Shown here: one piece after another, positions 13,004-24,425 of the stretch
Layout of the letters: each line of letters starts with the position of its first letter
Numbering within the stretch: position 1 is the stretch's first letter
Assembly: GCA_024138015.1 (NCBI GenBank)
Contig: JAMXBB010000009.1
Span: forward strand, 90,857,455 to 90,921,454
Reading direction: 5' to 3'
DNA length: 64,000 nt
Source of the DNA: Lumnitzera littorea
Lineage: Eukaryota; Streptophyta; Magnoliopsida; Myrtales; Combretaceae
Translations under genes and position numbers: made by a program
Notes under the pieces: generated by a model
Told to the model about the DNA's origin: nothing
Database searches by the model: none
The model's input: only the letters and a program-made list of their open reading frames with translations

Positions 13004-13231
13004 TGTGTCGGTCTCAAATGTAACCAAGAGGGGGGGAGGTGGAGGGGAAGTAAATTAGTTACTTCAAAGTTTTAAACTTTTCTACAAAACAAAATTAAAA
13101 ATGTCCTCTTCAATTACTTAAGTAAGATTAAGCACAAAACAATATATGGAAATAAATAGAACACAAATTAAATAAGAGTAGGGATGAGAAGATCAAGCAA
13201 GAGATTTATAGTGTTTCAACCTTATGCCTAT
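13004..13231 (-). mobile_element. 3' LTR of reverse-strand SIRE-type copia, U5 end
   Basis: The reverse complement matches the last part of the forward SIRE LTR at 37710-37935: 'ctcttgctt.atcttctca', then a T-rich stretch, then a C-rich run and the terminal GACACA. It continues without loss at 27141 once Tat-B and one TSD copy are removed. The plus-strand end at TGTG/TGTCGG (13004-13008) is the 3' terminus of the element. No TSD could be confirmed because the 5' side of the element is missing. Confidence 0.75.
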
Positions 13232-15964
13232 TATCGAGCCTGGTTTTTTCCCTCCCGGTTCTTTTCAAATTACATTTTCTTTAAACTGATCAGTATTTAA
13301 CCTTATTCGTTTAAGACTGACCCTCAACTAGGGTTTAAAGAAAATCAATTTTTTTAAATCTTAAAAATGTTTTTTGGAGTCACCACCCAACCGAAGTCAA
13401 GAAAAAAGTTAAATTATAACCAATTGGGTGGATTAGTTATTACTTAGCTACTGGTCTTAACGAGAAAACCAATTTTTACAAAATGTTTTTCTAAAACAAG
13501 AGATCTGAATCCAAAAACTATCCTATTAAACCCTAAACGGATACCATTTTTTAACTTTCCAATTTTAAATTTTCTTTTCAATAATACACTTTTTTCAATT
13601 TCTTAATGACTAATCATATTACATGCGACTTAATTTAATTAATTTACACAACTATCTACAAAGATGGAAAAAATAAAACTTTCCATGTTTCAAATTGCCC
13701 CGTGCGTATAGATGCCTACATACTTGTTATTTGGGATCAGACTTCTGTAGTTCATTCTAAAAACCTTAGCAGGTTAAGTAGATTTTAATTTTTGAAAGGA
13801 GATCGGGTTTACATTCTTTATTTGATTTGATTTCTTTAAGAAAACTCTTCTAAAGGGTCCTAAATTAGGGTTTTATTTGGAAAATTCTAAAGTAGTCCTA
13901 ATTTGGAAAAAAATCCATTTATTTTTATTTATTTTTAGAAAGTTGATTTTCTAAGTGATAAAATAACTTTATTATTTTTTATTTATTTAATTATTATTTT
14001 TATTTTTGGTTTTTTTGTTAAAATGTGAAAATAATTAAGAATAAAACTAAATACTTCTTCCCCCTTTTTTTCTGTTTTTCTTCCTTTTTTTCTTTTTTTT
14101 TTTTAATTTATTTGTTAGAATTACAAGAAGTTACAATAATAAATAAATAAATAATGCGAAAAACAAAACTAAAATAAGGCTAAACAAAACTGAGACAAAG
14201 GTGTACGGGTTTTGGATTGGTCTTAGAGCTAGTTCTCGGGTTGGGTCGAGTTGCAGGTCAGTTTTCTTGACCAACTAAGTGCTGTGCACATACATAGCAA
14301 GGAAGAAGATGGTGGCTACGCGAATTCAAGCGTAGTAGTGGATTCAAGCATCGAATGGATGGGGAAATCACATTTTATGTGAATTTTATTGTGGATATAG
14401 GGTCTAAGGGCGATGCCAAAAAGGTTAGAGGTGGTTTGAGTAATCGTCGGAAGTAGAGAGGCGATCGTGGTGTTGGTTTAAGGGATTAGAGGTCATGTGG
14501 TGTTTGAAAGTGGATCAAAGATGGTTAATGGAGGAAGGGGGCGTCGATAGCATGTATGTGTCATGCGTGTATATTGTTGATGCGAGTATATTGGATGGGG
14601 TTTGCTTGCTACCATTGGGTTGCGCAAGGATGGGGTCACGGCACGTAGTTGTGTGGTTGTGCCATCATAAGCAGTGTACTAGGATTAGCTTTTAGGTAGA
14701 TGTGTTTGTCGTTGCAAAGATGGGTATACTGTTGTGAAAAGGAGATGGTCTATGTGTGAAAGTAGGCTGGTGGAGATTAGGAATAAAGCTAGCATATTCA
14801 AGTTGCGACAGTGTTAGGGCATGGATGGAGTAGACAATGGCTGAAGGGCTTGGTGGAAAGAGGATGAGGGTCGGGTGGCTATTCGCGCATGTGAGTATTT
14901 GCAATAGTGGATCAGTGTTATGTAGCATGGTTCAACATATGTACGACTATGTTGGATTGAGTAGTGACTAGTTGAGAGAGTTTGTTGAAGGAGAGGGGGA
15001 GATTAGTGTTGGATTTGGTGAGAGAGAAAGAGACCATAGTGCATGTATGTGTTCCCTATGGTGTACAAGAGAGGGAGACAAGTTAAAAGAGAGAGAGAGA
15101 GAGATCCTCTACTATATGTATTTGTGCATAAGTTTCCCTTGCTGTGTATGTGTGTCAATCTTCAAAAATGGACTCCCCCACTGCCACATGTGTGTGTGTT
15201 TTTTGAATGTAGAACCCCTTCCTTGCATGTGTTGTGTTTTTTTTTTTCAGTCTGAAAGAGACAGTGGAGAAAGCCCCTCCAATCTCTATGTGTACGATTT
15301 CTGAAAAAAAAAAAAGACAGAAAGAGAAAGAGCAAGAAAGAAAAGGAAAGGGGAGAAGAAAAAGGGGGAAAGAAAACACGTTGTCAAGGCCAATCATAGA
15401 TTGTCACGTGTCACAATTAGACACATAGCCCAATGATGCCTTAACATGTGGTAGCACAGAGTATAGGAAAAATAAAAGCAAAAGACATTTTCTACCTTTG
15501 ATGAGAGTCAAACCCTTGACTTCCGAGTCAAACCCTTGACCTCCAAGCCAAACCCAATTTCAAGTCCAAGTGCTTATCTGTTAGGCTGTTGGCTTGTGCC
15601 TTGTCTATACATGCAATTAAATTGTACGTATAGACTGGGTAAGCCTAGGCTAGATTTAAATCTAAACCCAAGCCTAACGGTCCTTTTCTCACTTATTGTA
15701 ACAAAAAATCTATACTATTATACTATTTAAAATTTTATTATTTTCTAAACTCCTTAAACCTTCTATTTTTTTCAATTTTTTATTATTTTTATGACTTTTC
15801 AATTTTCTATATTCTTCCATATTTTGTATTTTTTCTAAATTTCTTATTTTTTATCTTTTTTTTTCCTATTTTTCTATTTTTTGTGTTTTTTCCTAATTTA
15901 GGACCTCTTAACTTATTCTAAAAATTTTGAAAAATAAAAAGAGAGCAAAAATGAGGTGTCTATA
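13232..15964 (-). mobile_element. Tat-B 3' LTR, 2733 bp
   Basis: Collinear with 24426-27140 over its full length and in the same orientation. On the plus strand it runs from TATCGAGCC to GGTGTCTATA, the reverse complement of TGTAGACACC...GGCTCGACA. It is flanked on the left by TSD cctat (13227-13231). It contains (GA)n and long T- and A-rich tracts. All open frames at 14495-15730 lie inside this LTR, have parallels in the other LTR and are not host genes. Confidence 0.85.
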
Positions 15965-17627
15965 GTTGTCCCTCTTTATAGTAAAGTTTCAGCAAAACTT
16001 TGTCATAAAAACAAAAGAGATACTATTTTTGCCCCAAGGGTAGAAATTATCCTAAAAAGCACTACAACTAGCTAGCTATCCTAGGCCCTATCCACCGAAG
16101 ACTTTGGTGAAGAGAGAGGTGGCACTCTAAGAGATGGCCAAAAGATTGAAAGAAGAACTGAGGTCACTGAGGTCGTACTCTTATGAGCCGACGGACCGAG
16201 GTGAAACAAGCAAAGTGCTCCTTGAGCTAACTAAGGCCCTAAAAAGAATGAGAAAACTTGGTCATGCACCAATGAGCTAACTAACTAATGCAAGTTAAGC
16301 ACTCCTTGAGTCGGCTCAGACTCTAAAAGATAAAGAAAACTTAGTCTTGCCCCAATGAGCTAACTAGCCAAGACGAGAGTGTCTCTCAAGGACTAATAAC
16401 CCTAAGTTGAAATTGATCTAGAGAACTTGGTCGTGCCTTTTTAGGCTCACCAACCTAGGCGGGAACATCTCTTAGGAACTAGCAATCCTAAGCTAGGATC
16501 GATCTAAAGAACCTGGTTGTACTTTTCTAAGCTCATTAACCTAAGCGGGAACATCTCTCAGAGACTGGCAACCTTAAGTTAGAATCGATCTAGAAAACCT
16601 AGTCGTGCCTCTCTAGGCTCACTAACCTAGACGGGAACGTCTCTCGAGGACTAGTAACCCTATATGAAATTGATGATGAGAGAAGATGCCCTTTGGGCTT
16701 ACTTGAGAGGAATTGGTAAAAGAAAGCGCCCTATGAGCTCGCTAAAAGGAATTGATGATGAAAGGAAGCACCCTTTAGGCTCTCTAAGAGGATTTGATGA
16801 GGAGAAGCGCCCTATGGGCTTACTTGAGAGACATTAGTGAAATAAAGTGCCCGACGAGCTTGTTAAGAGAAGTTGAAGATGAAAGTAAGTGCCCTTTCGG
16901 TTTGCTTAAGAGAATTCGGTGAAGAGAAGCACCCTATGGGCTCGCTTAAAGAACTCGGTGAACAGAAGCGCCATGTGGGCTTGCTAAAGGACATAAAAGA
17001 TGAAAGGAAATGCCCTTTAGGCACGCTTAAGAGAATTCGATAAAGAAAAATACCCTATGGGCTTGCTAAGAACTAGCTGAAGAGAAGTGCCCACAGGCTT
17101 ACTAAGAGAAATCAATAAACAAGGGGGGTAATGTTTTGAAAGTTGGCTAGAACCTTAAAAGAAAGATAGGATAGCACCCTAAAGGCAGACTATAATGAAA
17201 GAGTGGGTCAGCACTCTAAAAGCTAGCTAAAACCCCAAAAAGAATAAAAGAGTAGGTCAGCACTCTAAAAGCTTACTAGAACCTTAAAATGAATAAAAGA
17301 GTGGATTAGCGCTATAAGAGCTAACTAGAACCCTAAAAATGGAAGACAAAACAGCACCCTAAAGGTTAGCTAAAATCTTGAAAACAAAATAAAAGAGGGG
17401 ATAACACTCTAAGAGTTAGCTGGAATCCCAAAAGTGAAAGACGAGATGGTACTCTAAAGGTAGACTATAACAAAAAAGTGGGTCGGTACTCTATGGGCTA
17501 GTTAAAACCCCAAAAAAGAATAAAAGAGTGGGTCATCATTCTAAAAGCTGGCGAAAACCCTAAAAAAGAAATAAAGAGTAGGTCAGTGCTTTAAGAGCTG
17601 GCTTAAACCTTAAGAGGAAGAGGTGAC
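15965..17627 (-). repeat. Tat-B 3' untranslated region with tandem-repeat arrays
   Basis: Next to the LTR is a polypurine tract on the minus strand ('aaagagggac'). Three arrays follow: about three copies of an 87-bp unit ending 'acctaggcgggaac' at 16380-16670; about ten loose copies of a 40-45-bp unit ('gaagcgccctatgggct') at 16680-17110; and about eight copies of a 50-60-bp unit ('gagtgggtcagcactctaaa') at 17130-17620. Tandem repeats between pol and the 3' LTR are typical of Tat/Ogre elements. No coding sequence is seen. Confidence 0.75.
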
Positions 17628-20600
17628 TGTAAGCTCCACAACCAATCACTCAAGGTTTCGATCGGCTGAAAGATCCGATTGAGCCTGAATTATAAACCAT
17701 TGAGAGAAATATTAGTAAAAATGACCCCGTAAACGTGAATTTAAGAAAATAAGTAATAAAATAGAAGACTATAAAATTTTCCAAATTTTAAGCATAATAA
17801 TTGCTAATTACTGAAAAGGTAAAAAGTGTAATCTAACAACTAATAAATTACTAGAGATAGATTATATGTACACTAAAAATAATAGAATGACTTAAATAAT
17901 ATTTAAGAATATTTATTTGTACAATATATGAATTTACATGTAAGTATAAATACGCGTAATTACTTAAAATACGCGAAATGTGCTAAAATAATACTAAATG
18001 CTTAAAGAAAATTCATAATTAATTAAGGAAAAATCAAGAAAAATCAGGAAAAATCATGAATCATCCAGAACTGGGTCGTGGCAGCTGGGAAAAATAAGAA
18101 AAAATTCGGCCAATTAGAATAAGCTAACATAAAAGCCAAAAATCAAGGGATAAGGCAATTGTCTTATCCCAATTAATGCACAATCAATCCCACAAAGCCC
18201 TATAAATAGCAGGAAAAATCACAGAGCTCATTTGGGTAGTTTGGAAAGTGAGAAAAATAGAGAGAGATGAAAATTGAGAGAAAAATTCGGTTTAGAAAAA
18301 AAATAAGAAAAACTGTGCAGTTAGGGCTTTTAAAGGGAACCCCCCACCAGACGAGCAGCTGGAAGTGGACGGCCACCACCACCACACGGTGGTGGCATCG
18401 CCCAGGCTGGCCGACAAGGCCACGGCAGCCCGCGGTGGCCGAAGCCACCCAAATCGGTGAGTCCGATTTCCAGCCTGATTTTTGTGTAATTTTGTAAAAA
18501 TAGTAAATATTATTAGAAAATTATGAATTTTGTTATTCTAGGATATTTTTGTATGTAGTTTGTAGGAAAAATATTATTTTGATGAAAACATGCCCCGTAA
18601 TATATGGTCCTTAAGAAATCGTGCAAAACCGAGCACATTTCGGTTTAGAAATAAATGACCTTAGAAGTGTAGTTTCGAGCCCAAAATTTTTGTAGATTAC
18701 TTAGATGATATAGAATAGTGCTATGAAACCCTTTTTCAAAAATTAATTTTTGAAATTTTTAGATAATTTTTAGGCCCTAAAATGAGGCATAAAATGGGTA
18801 ATTTGGAGTTAATTAGGTGATTAGGATATTAATTACTGATTTAGTGAATAAGTAGATGTTTTAGGATGTTAAAATCTGATGGAGTATGATACTTGTAGCA
18901 ATTAGAGTGTTAAATGTAATTATTAGGTTAATTATGTAGTAAATAAGTAATATAGAAAAATAGTATATTTTAAGATAATTTTGTAAATTAGGGTAATTAG
19001 GAGTAAAATCTGATTTAGGATGAATGTAGACATTTTGAAATGATAATTCATGTTTAGAGATGATAATTAGAGTGATAGAAATATTAGAAGTGTAATATAT
19101 ACATAATAGGTAATTATTAGAAATATAATAAATAGGAAATATTATAATAAAAATTGATATTGTGATGATAATAAAAACGTACAATAAATCTGATGAGAAA
19201 CTTGAATTTATGTAATTATATGAAAAATGTAAAAATTTCTCACATTAGGAGTAAATTCTCACATTAGGAGTAAATTCGATATACAAATAAGGATTTAAGT
19301 GTACCGAATGGACTAAAATACTAATTAGAGATAATGATGGTAATTAGGAGATCGGGAAGTAATGTGATTAATTTCACGTTATGGGTTGAAACGGATTTCT
19401 AGGGTTGGAATTTAAAACAGTACTTAGAAATCAAACTAAAAACCTAATTTAGAAATCGATGCAAAAACCGAACCTGAACCTAACCCCAAACCTAGAATAA
19501 TTGTAAAAGACTTAATACCTAGATAATTAGGCATATTAAACCTTAAACAAAACCTAACAATAAGCATTATAGGATAAAACAAACCTATAATAGTTATATG
19601 AAAAGCTGAAACCATGTTTGTGTTATAGGGATGATCAGCGATGGCCTGAGCAAATCGGACCTTGAGTGAGGGAGTGAGGAGTCGAGGTAAGTTGGGATTA
19701 ATACGATGCTGTATTTTGGAGGCTTAAGATTATGCTTGGTTGTGCTTGTTAGATAGTTGAATGTGTGCATGTGCTTGATTATGGGTGATGCTATGATTCT
19801 GTTTGTTGCTTTGGCACATATTGTATGAATTGTATGTAATGATTGATCACACTAAATTGGACTTAATCAAATATACGACCAGTAATCATAATCGAACATA
19901 CATGACAACCGGTTAGGGGAACTTAGGACTCTCTGGCCAAATACCAACCCCTTCGGAAGGGATAACGCAGGATTGCAAAATGGTCCCTTCTTCATCTTCA
20001 GTCGAACTAAGTGACAGGAGAGGAGGTCGCGGCGAGGGTGAAGGCAGTGGTTCGAAGGTAGTCGCGGGAGGAGCAAGGTCTCCATTACACAAGCCTGGGT
20101 CTGGTCGTGAGCTGTTGCATTAACGGCAACTCCTCAACCCAGATTAGAGTGGGCGAAATTTCTCTAATCTCATGACGGGCTGGACAACATCATGCGATGG
20201 CATTTGCTTACACATGCATTGCATCTAATAAGTGATTAAAAACCTTGTTGTGTTTCTAGTATAGTTTTAAGTCCTTCGTCCCTACTTATTGAGCTGTGGT
20301 TGCTCACATCCCTATAGACGTCGTGCAGGTGCTGGCTAAGAAGCGGCAAACAACTACTCTGAAGCTAGCAACTGCTGGATCCTGGGGAGTGAGGAAAAAT
20401 ATTGAAGAATAAACACATATTTTTAAGGTCTAAGTTTTTATTTTAGAATTATTTTTCATTTCCAAATGATGTAATAATTTAGAAAAATACTATAGAGAAA
20501 TATTGTAAACTTTAACTGCAATAACCAAATTATAACATATATATGATTCCTCACTTTTATAGGTAAATGAATTATTTAAATTACAAACTGTCTACTTCAA

Positions 20601-20723
20601 AGCGGGTTAGTTGTGGACACCTTGTGTAGATCAGGTCTAAGATAGCGGTTGTAAGGCCAACTTATATCTTAGGATGGTTTACACGGCGGGGCTATTACGA
20701 CTCTGCCGCTTCGGGGCGTGACA
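17628..20723 (+). mobile_element. Long solo LTR, family T1 copy a, 3096 bp
   Basis: It begins TGTAAGCTCC, ends GGGGCGTGACA and is flanked by a perfect TSD gtgac (17623-17627 and 20724-20728). The repeat array of Tat-B continues on both sides, so this is an insertion without an internal region. A TATA box 'ctataaatagc' is at about 18201-18211. A 19-bp direct duplication ('tctcacattaggagtaaat') is at about 19238-19275. It matches 31565-34715 from end to end. Length and termini suggest a Tekay/Del-like gypsy element; that is inference. The small open frames near 18200-18500 lie just after the TATA box inside the LTR and are not supported as genes. Confidence 0.85.
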
Positions 20724-23700
20724 GTGACAGTGTCCTAAAGGTTGGCTGGAACCCTGAAAAGAATAAAGAAGTGGGTCAGTGCTCTAAAAGCTAACTAGAA
20801 CCCTAAAAATGAAAGATGGGACAGTGTCTTAAAGGCTAGCTGAAACCTTAAAAAAAATAAAGGAGTAGATTAGTGCTCTAAGAGCTAGCTAAAACCTTAA
20901 GGGAAGTTGATGATGAACTAAAGAAGTAAAGTGAGGAAAGCAAGGAAAGCAACTAGCTTTAAAGGACTTCTTGACTTGGAAAAGTGTATAAGGAAATTGT
21001 TGAAAAACACCCATTTATGAAAGAGGAAAAAGGGATAGGCCCCTTGACTTGAAAAAGAGCTAATGGACATTAAAAATGCTGCTAGGGAAGAATGATCTAG
21101 ACTACTAAGGACAATTTAAAAAAAAAAAGTGTGACTAATTTGAAAAGGAAACGGAATGACATGAGTTAAAAGCTTGGCTATTCGAACAAATATGGATAGG
21201 ACAAAAATCTTGTGACAAGCCTTTACTTTCTCTCTCTTCTTTTGTCTCTCTCTTCTTTTATCTTTCTCTTTTTTTCTTCTTGTATCCTTTGTTTTTTTTT
21301 TTTTTAAAGTTTACCAAAGAGTATAAATTCTTATTTAAGGAACAAGCTTATAATTACCCCTATCCTTGGTAATCATGTAGAGTTTCTCAATGCCCTTGAC
21401 ACTAGGTCTTTCTCATAGGCTTTTGTGATTTTAAAATATTCCTATCTTGAGGAAACGGTAACCCATGATTAGTTTAGTCAAAGAGGGCTTCCTTGCTAAC
21501 TCTCAATCTAGATTTCACTCTCAACTAAAATTCTAAAAATTATAGTCCATTTTGTAAGTGACATGCTTTGATCAATCCGTGCGGTCTTTTTTGGTTCAAC
21601 ACTATGAATTTAGGCTTTTGGTTCAAGGGTTTCAAAAAAGACTAATGAGAAAGCTTGTTTTGAAAGAAATACTTTTATTCATCCCGGGTGTACAAGTCAA
21701 GAACCTTAGGGAAAAATTAGAAGTACGCTTACCCCAGTTTAAAAAACAATTTTTATTAAAAATAAATTATCTTTTAAGATCGGAAGAGCTTTTACTGCAT
21801 ACGGATGGTAATGTAGGTGGGAAAGCCTTGTGTGAATCAACATAGGTAAGAAAGACTTTTAGAGTGGGTATAGAGATTTTAGGTTTCTAGGCTTTCGAAT
21901 ATGGTTTTATGTTTCTAGGAGCTTTTTGGGCTTGGATCCCCTACTTTTTGATTCAGTTTTGCTACCTTTACTAGGATGTGAAATATTTCTTAAGGCTTTC
22001 CATCTTAAACTTAGGCCCAATTTTTTAGCCTCTTTTCTTCTTTCTTTTTTTTCTTTTTCTTTCTCTTTCATTTGCTTCGCCCCATTATCTCTCACTATTC
22101 TCTCTCTTCTTTTACCCTAAGAGTGATTGTCTCCATTGTCGAGTTTTTGCTTTTTAAACAATTCAAGGCTCTAAATTGATGGATTTCTAGTGTATGAGCT
22201 TGAGGTGTTTGAAAAGGAAATTGGCTCTTCTTCATCTCAAAGAAAAATAATTTATTAGAAATAAAAGTCGTTTTTGAATTAGTGTTACTTAAGTAAGCAT
22301 AAACCAATCTTACGCTTATCTCCTAATCAAATGACCCTAACCTCCGAATTGCCCCATTATGGGGTGGTTCTTAACAGGGTTTAAATTTGAAAATTCTCCA
22401 AATTGGTCCAATAGGGTTAACAAAAGCTAATTGTTTTTGTGATTTGAAAATGAATGCCTAACTTCATTTTAATCTACGTATCACATTCAAAGTGGACCTC
22501 CTTTAAGGAATGAGCCCAAAGTATCCTCACCCTTATGTCACTCAACTCTCAAAGTGTTTCAAGTTAGTATGTAGGATATAATTTGCCTCTTCGCATCCTA
22601 AACTTTTTAAAAGGTAAGTTACCGATTTCTTAAGGAGGAATCTATATTTATTTGCCCAACGTAAAGATCAGCTTTACCTCCCCCCCCAATCTCTCAAATC
22701 ATGCCCTAATATTTGACTTTGTATCTTGACTCAGTTTATGATTGGGCTTGGCTTTCTAAATGGACTAGGGCTTTGGGCTTGGCTTAGTTATGTTTATAGG
22801 CCAAGGATTGTGTTAGGGTCAGCTACCTTGATAGGTTGTGATTTATGTTCGGATTGGCTGCCTGGCCAAGTAGCTTATGTTTGGGTTGAATGGCTAAATA
22901 GGCCTAAAGCCGATGTTTAGATTGAATACCTAGCCAAGTGGTTTGTATTTGGACAGGTTGCCTTAACGGCCCCTTGGTTAGTATTTCGATCGAATGGGCT
23001 AAGGAGCTAATGTTTGTGTTAAATGGGCTAAAGGACTCATGTTTGTATTAAATGGGCCAAGGGACTCGTGTTTATGTTAAATGGGCCAAGGGGCTCGTGT
23101 TGGCTTCCTTAATAGGTCAAAGGGCCTTATATAGGTTAGAAGCCGAGTATTTGGGCTAACTACTTGAGTGAGCTAAAGGCCTAGGCTTGTGTTAGCTCCT
23201 TAAGCCCATAAAGATTTATGACCGTTAACAACCTTTCTTTTCATTTTTTTTTTCAATTTTTGTTTCTTTTTCTATTTTATTTTTCTTTTTTGAGAGAGAG
23301 AAAGATAAAGCTTTATTTTATAGAAAATAATTTACAAATTAAGATGGTGATCATTAGGGTTCTAGTTTATAAGTCTATGGATTTCCCTAAATAACGGTTA
23401 GATAAATGTTTATTGAAGGATTATTCACAAAGAAAGGAATGTTAGAGAATGAAGAACAATGAACTAAAGGGGACTTTATTAATTTGAAAAATCAAAATAT
23501 AGAAAAGAAAGGTAGAAAACATAACATTTATTTTGAAACTGGATATTTATTCTAAGCTCTATGAAATGGGAAAAAACCATATATTAAGTCTCGTAAACGA
23601 GCCTTAAGATCCTCTATCATCTCATAAGTATCCCTAACGACCTGTGCCAGAAGGGACCTTAAGGCCCAATTGTGAGCTTAGAAACACTTTGGCTTTTCTT

Positions 23701-24404
23701 TCAGATAAGCAATCTCATCCCTCAACATTTGTTCATGAATCTTAGAGATGTCCTGTGGCATATAATTCCCTCGATCATTTGCTTAGTTGTCTGCCATCTT
23801 AGGTCTACACATTTTATGGACAAAAATTAGTCATCAACGCAGTAAAAGAAAGCAAGTGGAAATATGTAAATGTTAGGCTCATTTAGGTTAATACATTACT
23901 TCCTTAAGTTGCAACCATACCATCATTTTCAAAAACTTGATTGCATTAAAACTCTTAAGCAACTAATAGGGTTGCAATTCTTAAGGGTAGTTTATTAAGT
24001 TAAGCTTAGAGGGGAGTATATGCAATTAGGGTGGGTTTTAAAAGGTCCTTAAGCTCTATGACCTCACTTGTTTTTTAGAAACACTTTCATTAGTCATATC
24101 AAGCTTAAGTGGGGTGGCCTAATCAACCCAAACAGTGGCTACCCCACTATGCCTGGAGCCTATACAATGGCCCCCCATCCTAGGATCCTAATACGGTTAG
24201 GGTTTGACTGCATCTACCCTTCACCTTTGATGCAACAAATGACCCCCTATGACCTAATGTACATTATATGCAAGATATGACAACCAAAACAAATATACAC
24301 ATTAAGTTAATAACAAATAAATAAACAAATAACTAAATAACATGGGTATTTTGAAAAGAAATTTTAATTTCGGAATGTTTTCAAGTAGTTAGGCCTCTTG
24401 ACGT
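20724..24404 (-). mobile_element. Tat-B internal region, mostly non-coding
   Basis: 20724-21150 finishes the tandem-repeat array interrupted by the solo LTR. 21150-22400 is A/T- and purine-rich and is shared with Tat-A near 35900-36350 (common 'ccccattatgggg'-like block at about 22350). About 23005-23105 holds three copies of a 36-bp unit with 'aaatgggccaaggg'. Near 23570-23815 the minus strand reads as a short MADN-initiated, coiled-coil-like gag remnant. 23900-24300 is the leader shared with Tat-A. No reverse transcriptase, integrase or protease is visible, so the copy is internally deleted or belongs to a non-autonomous family. Open frames such as 22726-22920 come from the repeats. Confidence 0.65.
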
Positions 24405-24425
24405 TCCCCAGTGAAGTCGACAAGC
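24405..24425 (-). other. Tat-B primer-binding site
   Basis: On the minus strand, 'tgtcgacttcactgggga' follows the 5' LTR end directly and is close to the TGGCGACTCCnCTGGGGA tRNA-Arg-type site of Tat/Ogre elements. It confirms minus-strand orientation and the 24426 boundary. Confidence 0.65.

Noticed and set aside
14495..15430. Several open frames up to 110 codons near 15 kb, with counterparts near 26 kb
   Set aside because: They recur because they lie in the two LTRs of Tat-B. Microsatellite and purine tracts keep frames open.
16680..17620. Regularly spaced short repeats suggesting a CRISPR-like array
   Set aside because: Units are imperfect and directly tandem, with no unique spacers, in a plant retrotransposon 3' region; ordinary tandem repeats.
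18200..18497. Possible small gene with an Ala/Gly/His-rich frame after a TATA box
   Set aside because: Inside the T1a solo LTR, just after its own TATA box. The equivalent region of T1b does not conserve the frame.
22726..22920. 64-codon hydrophobic open frame resembling a membrane peptide
   Set aside because: Derived from repeat-like 'ggcttggctt' and 'gggctaa' words in the Tat-B internal region, just before the 36-bp tandem array.
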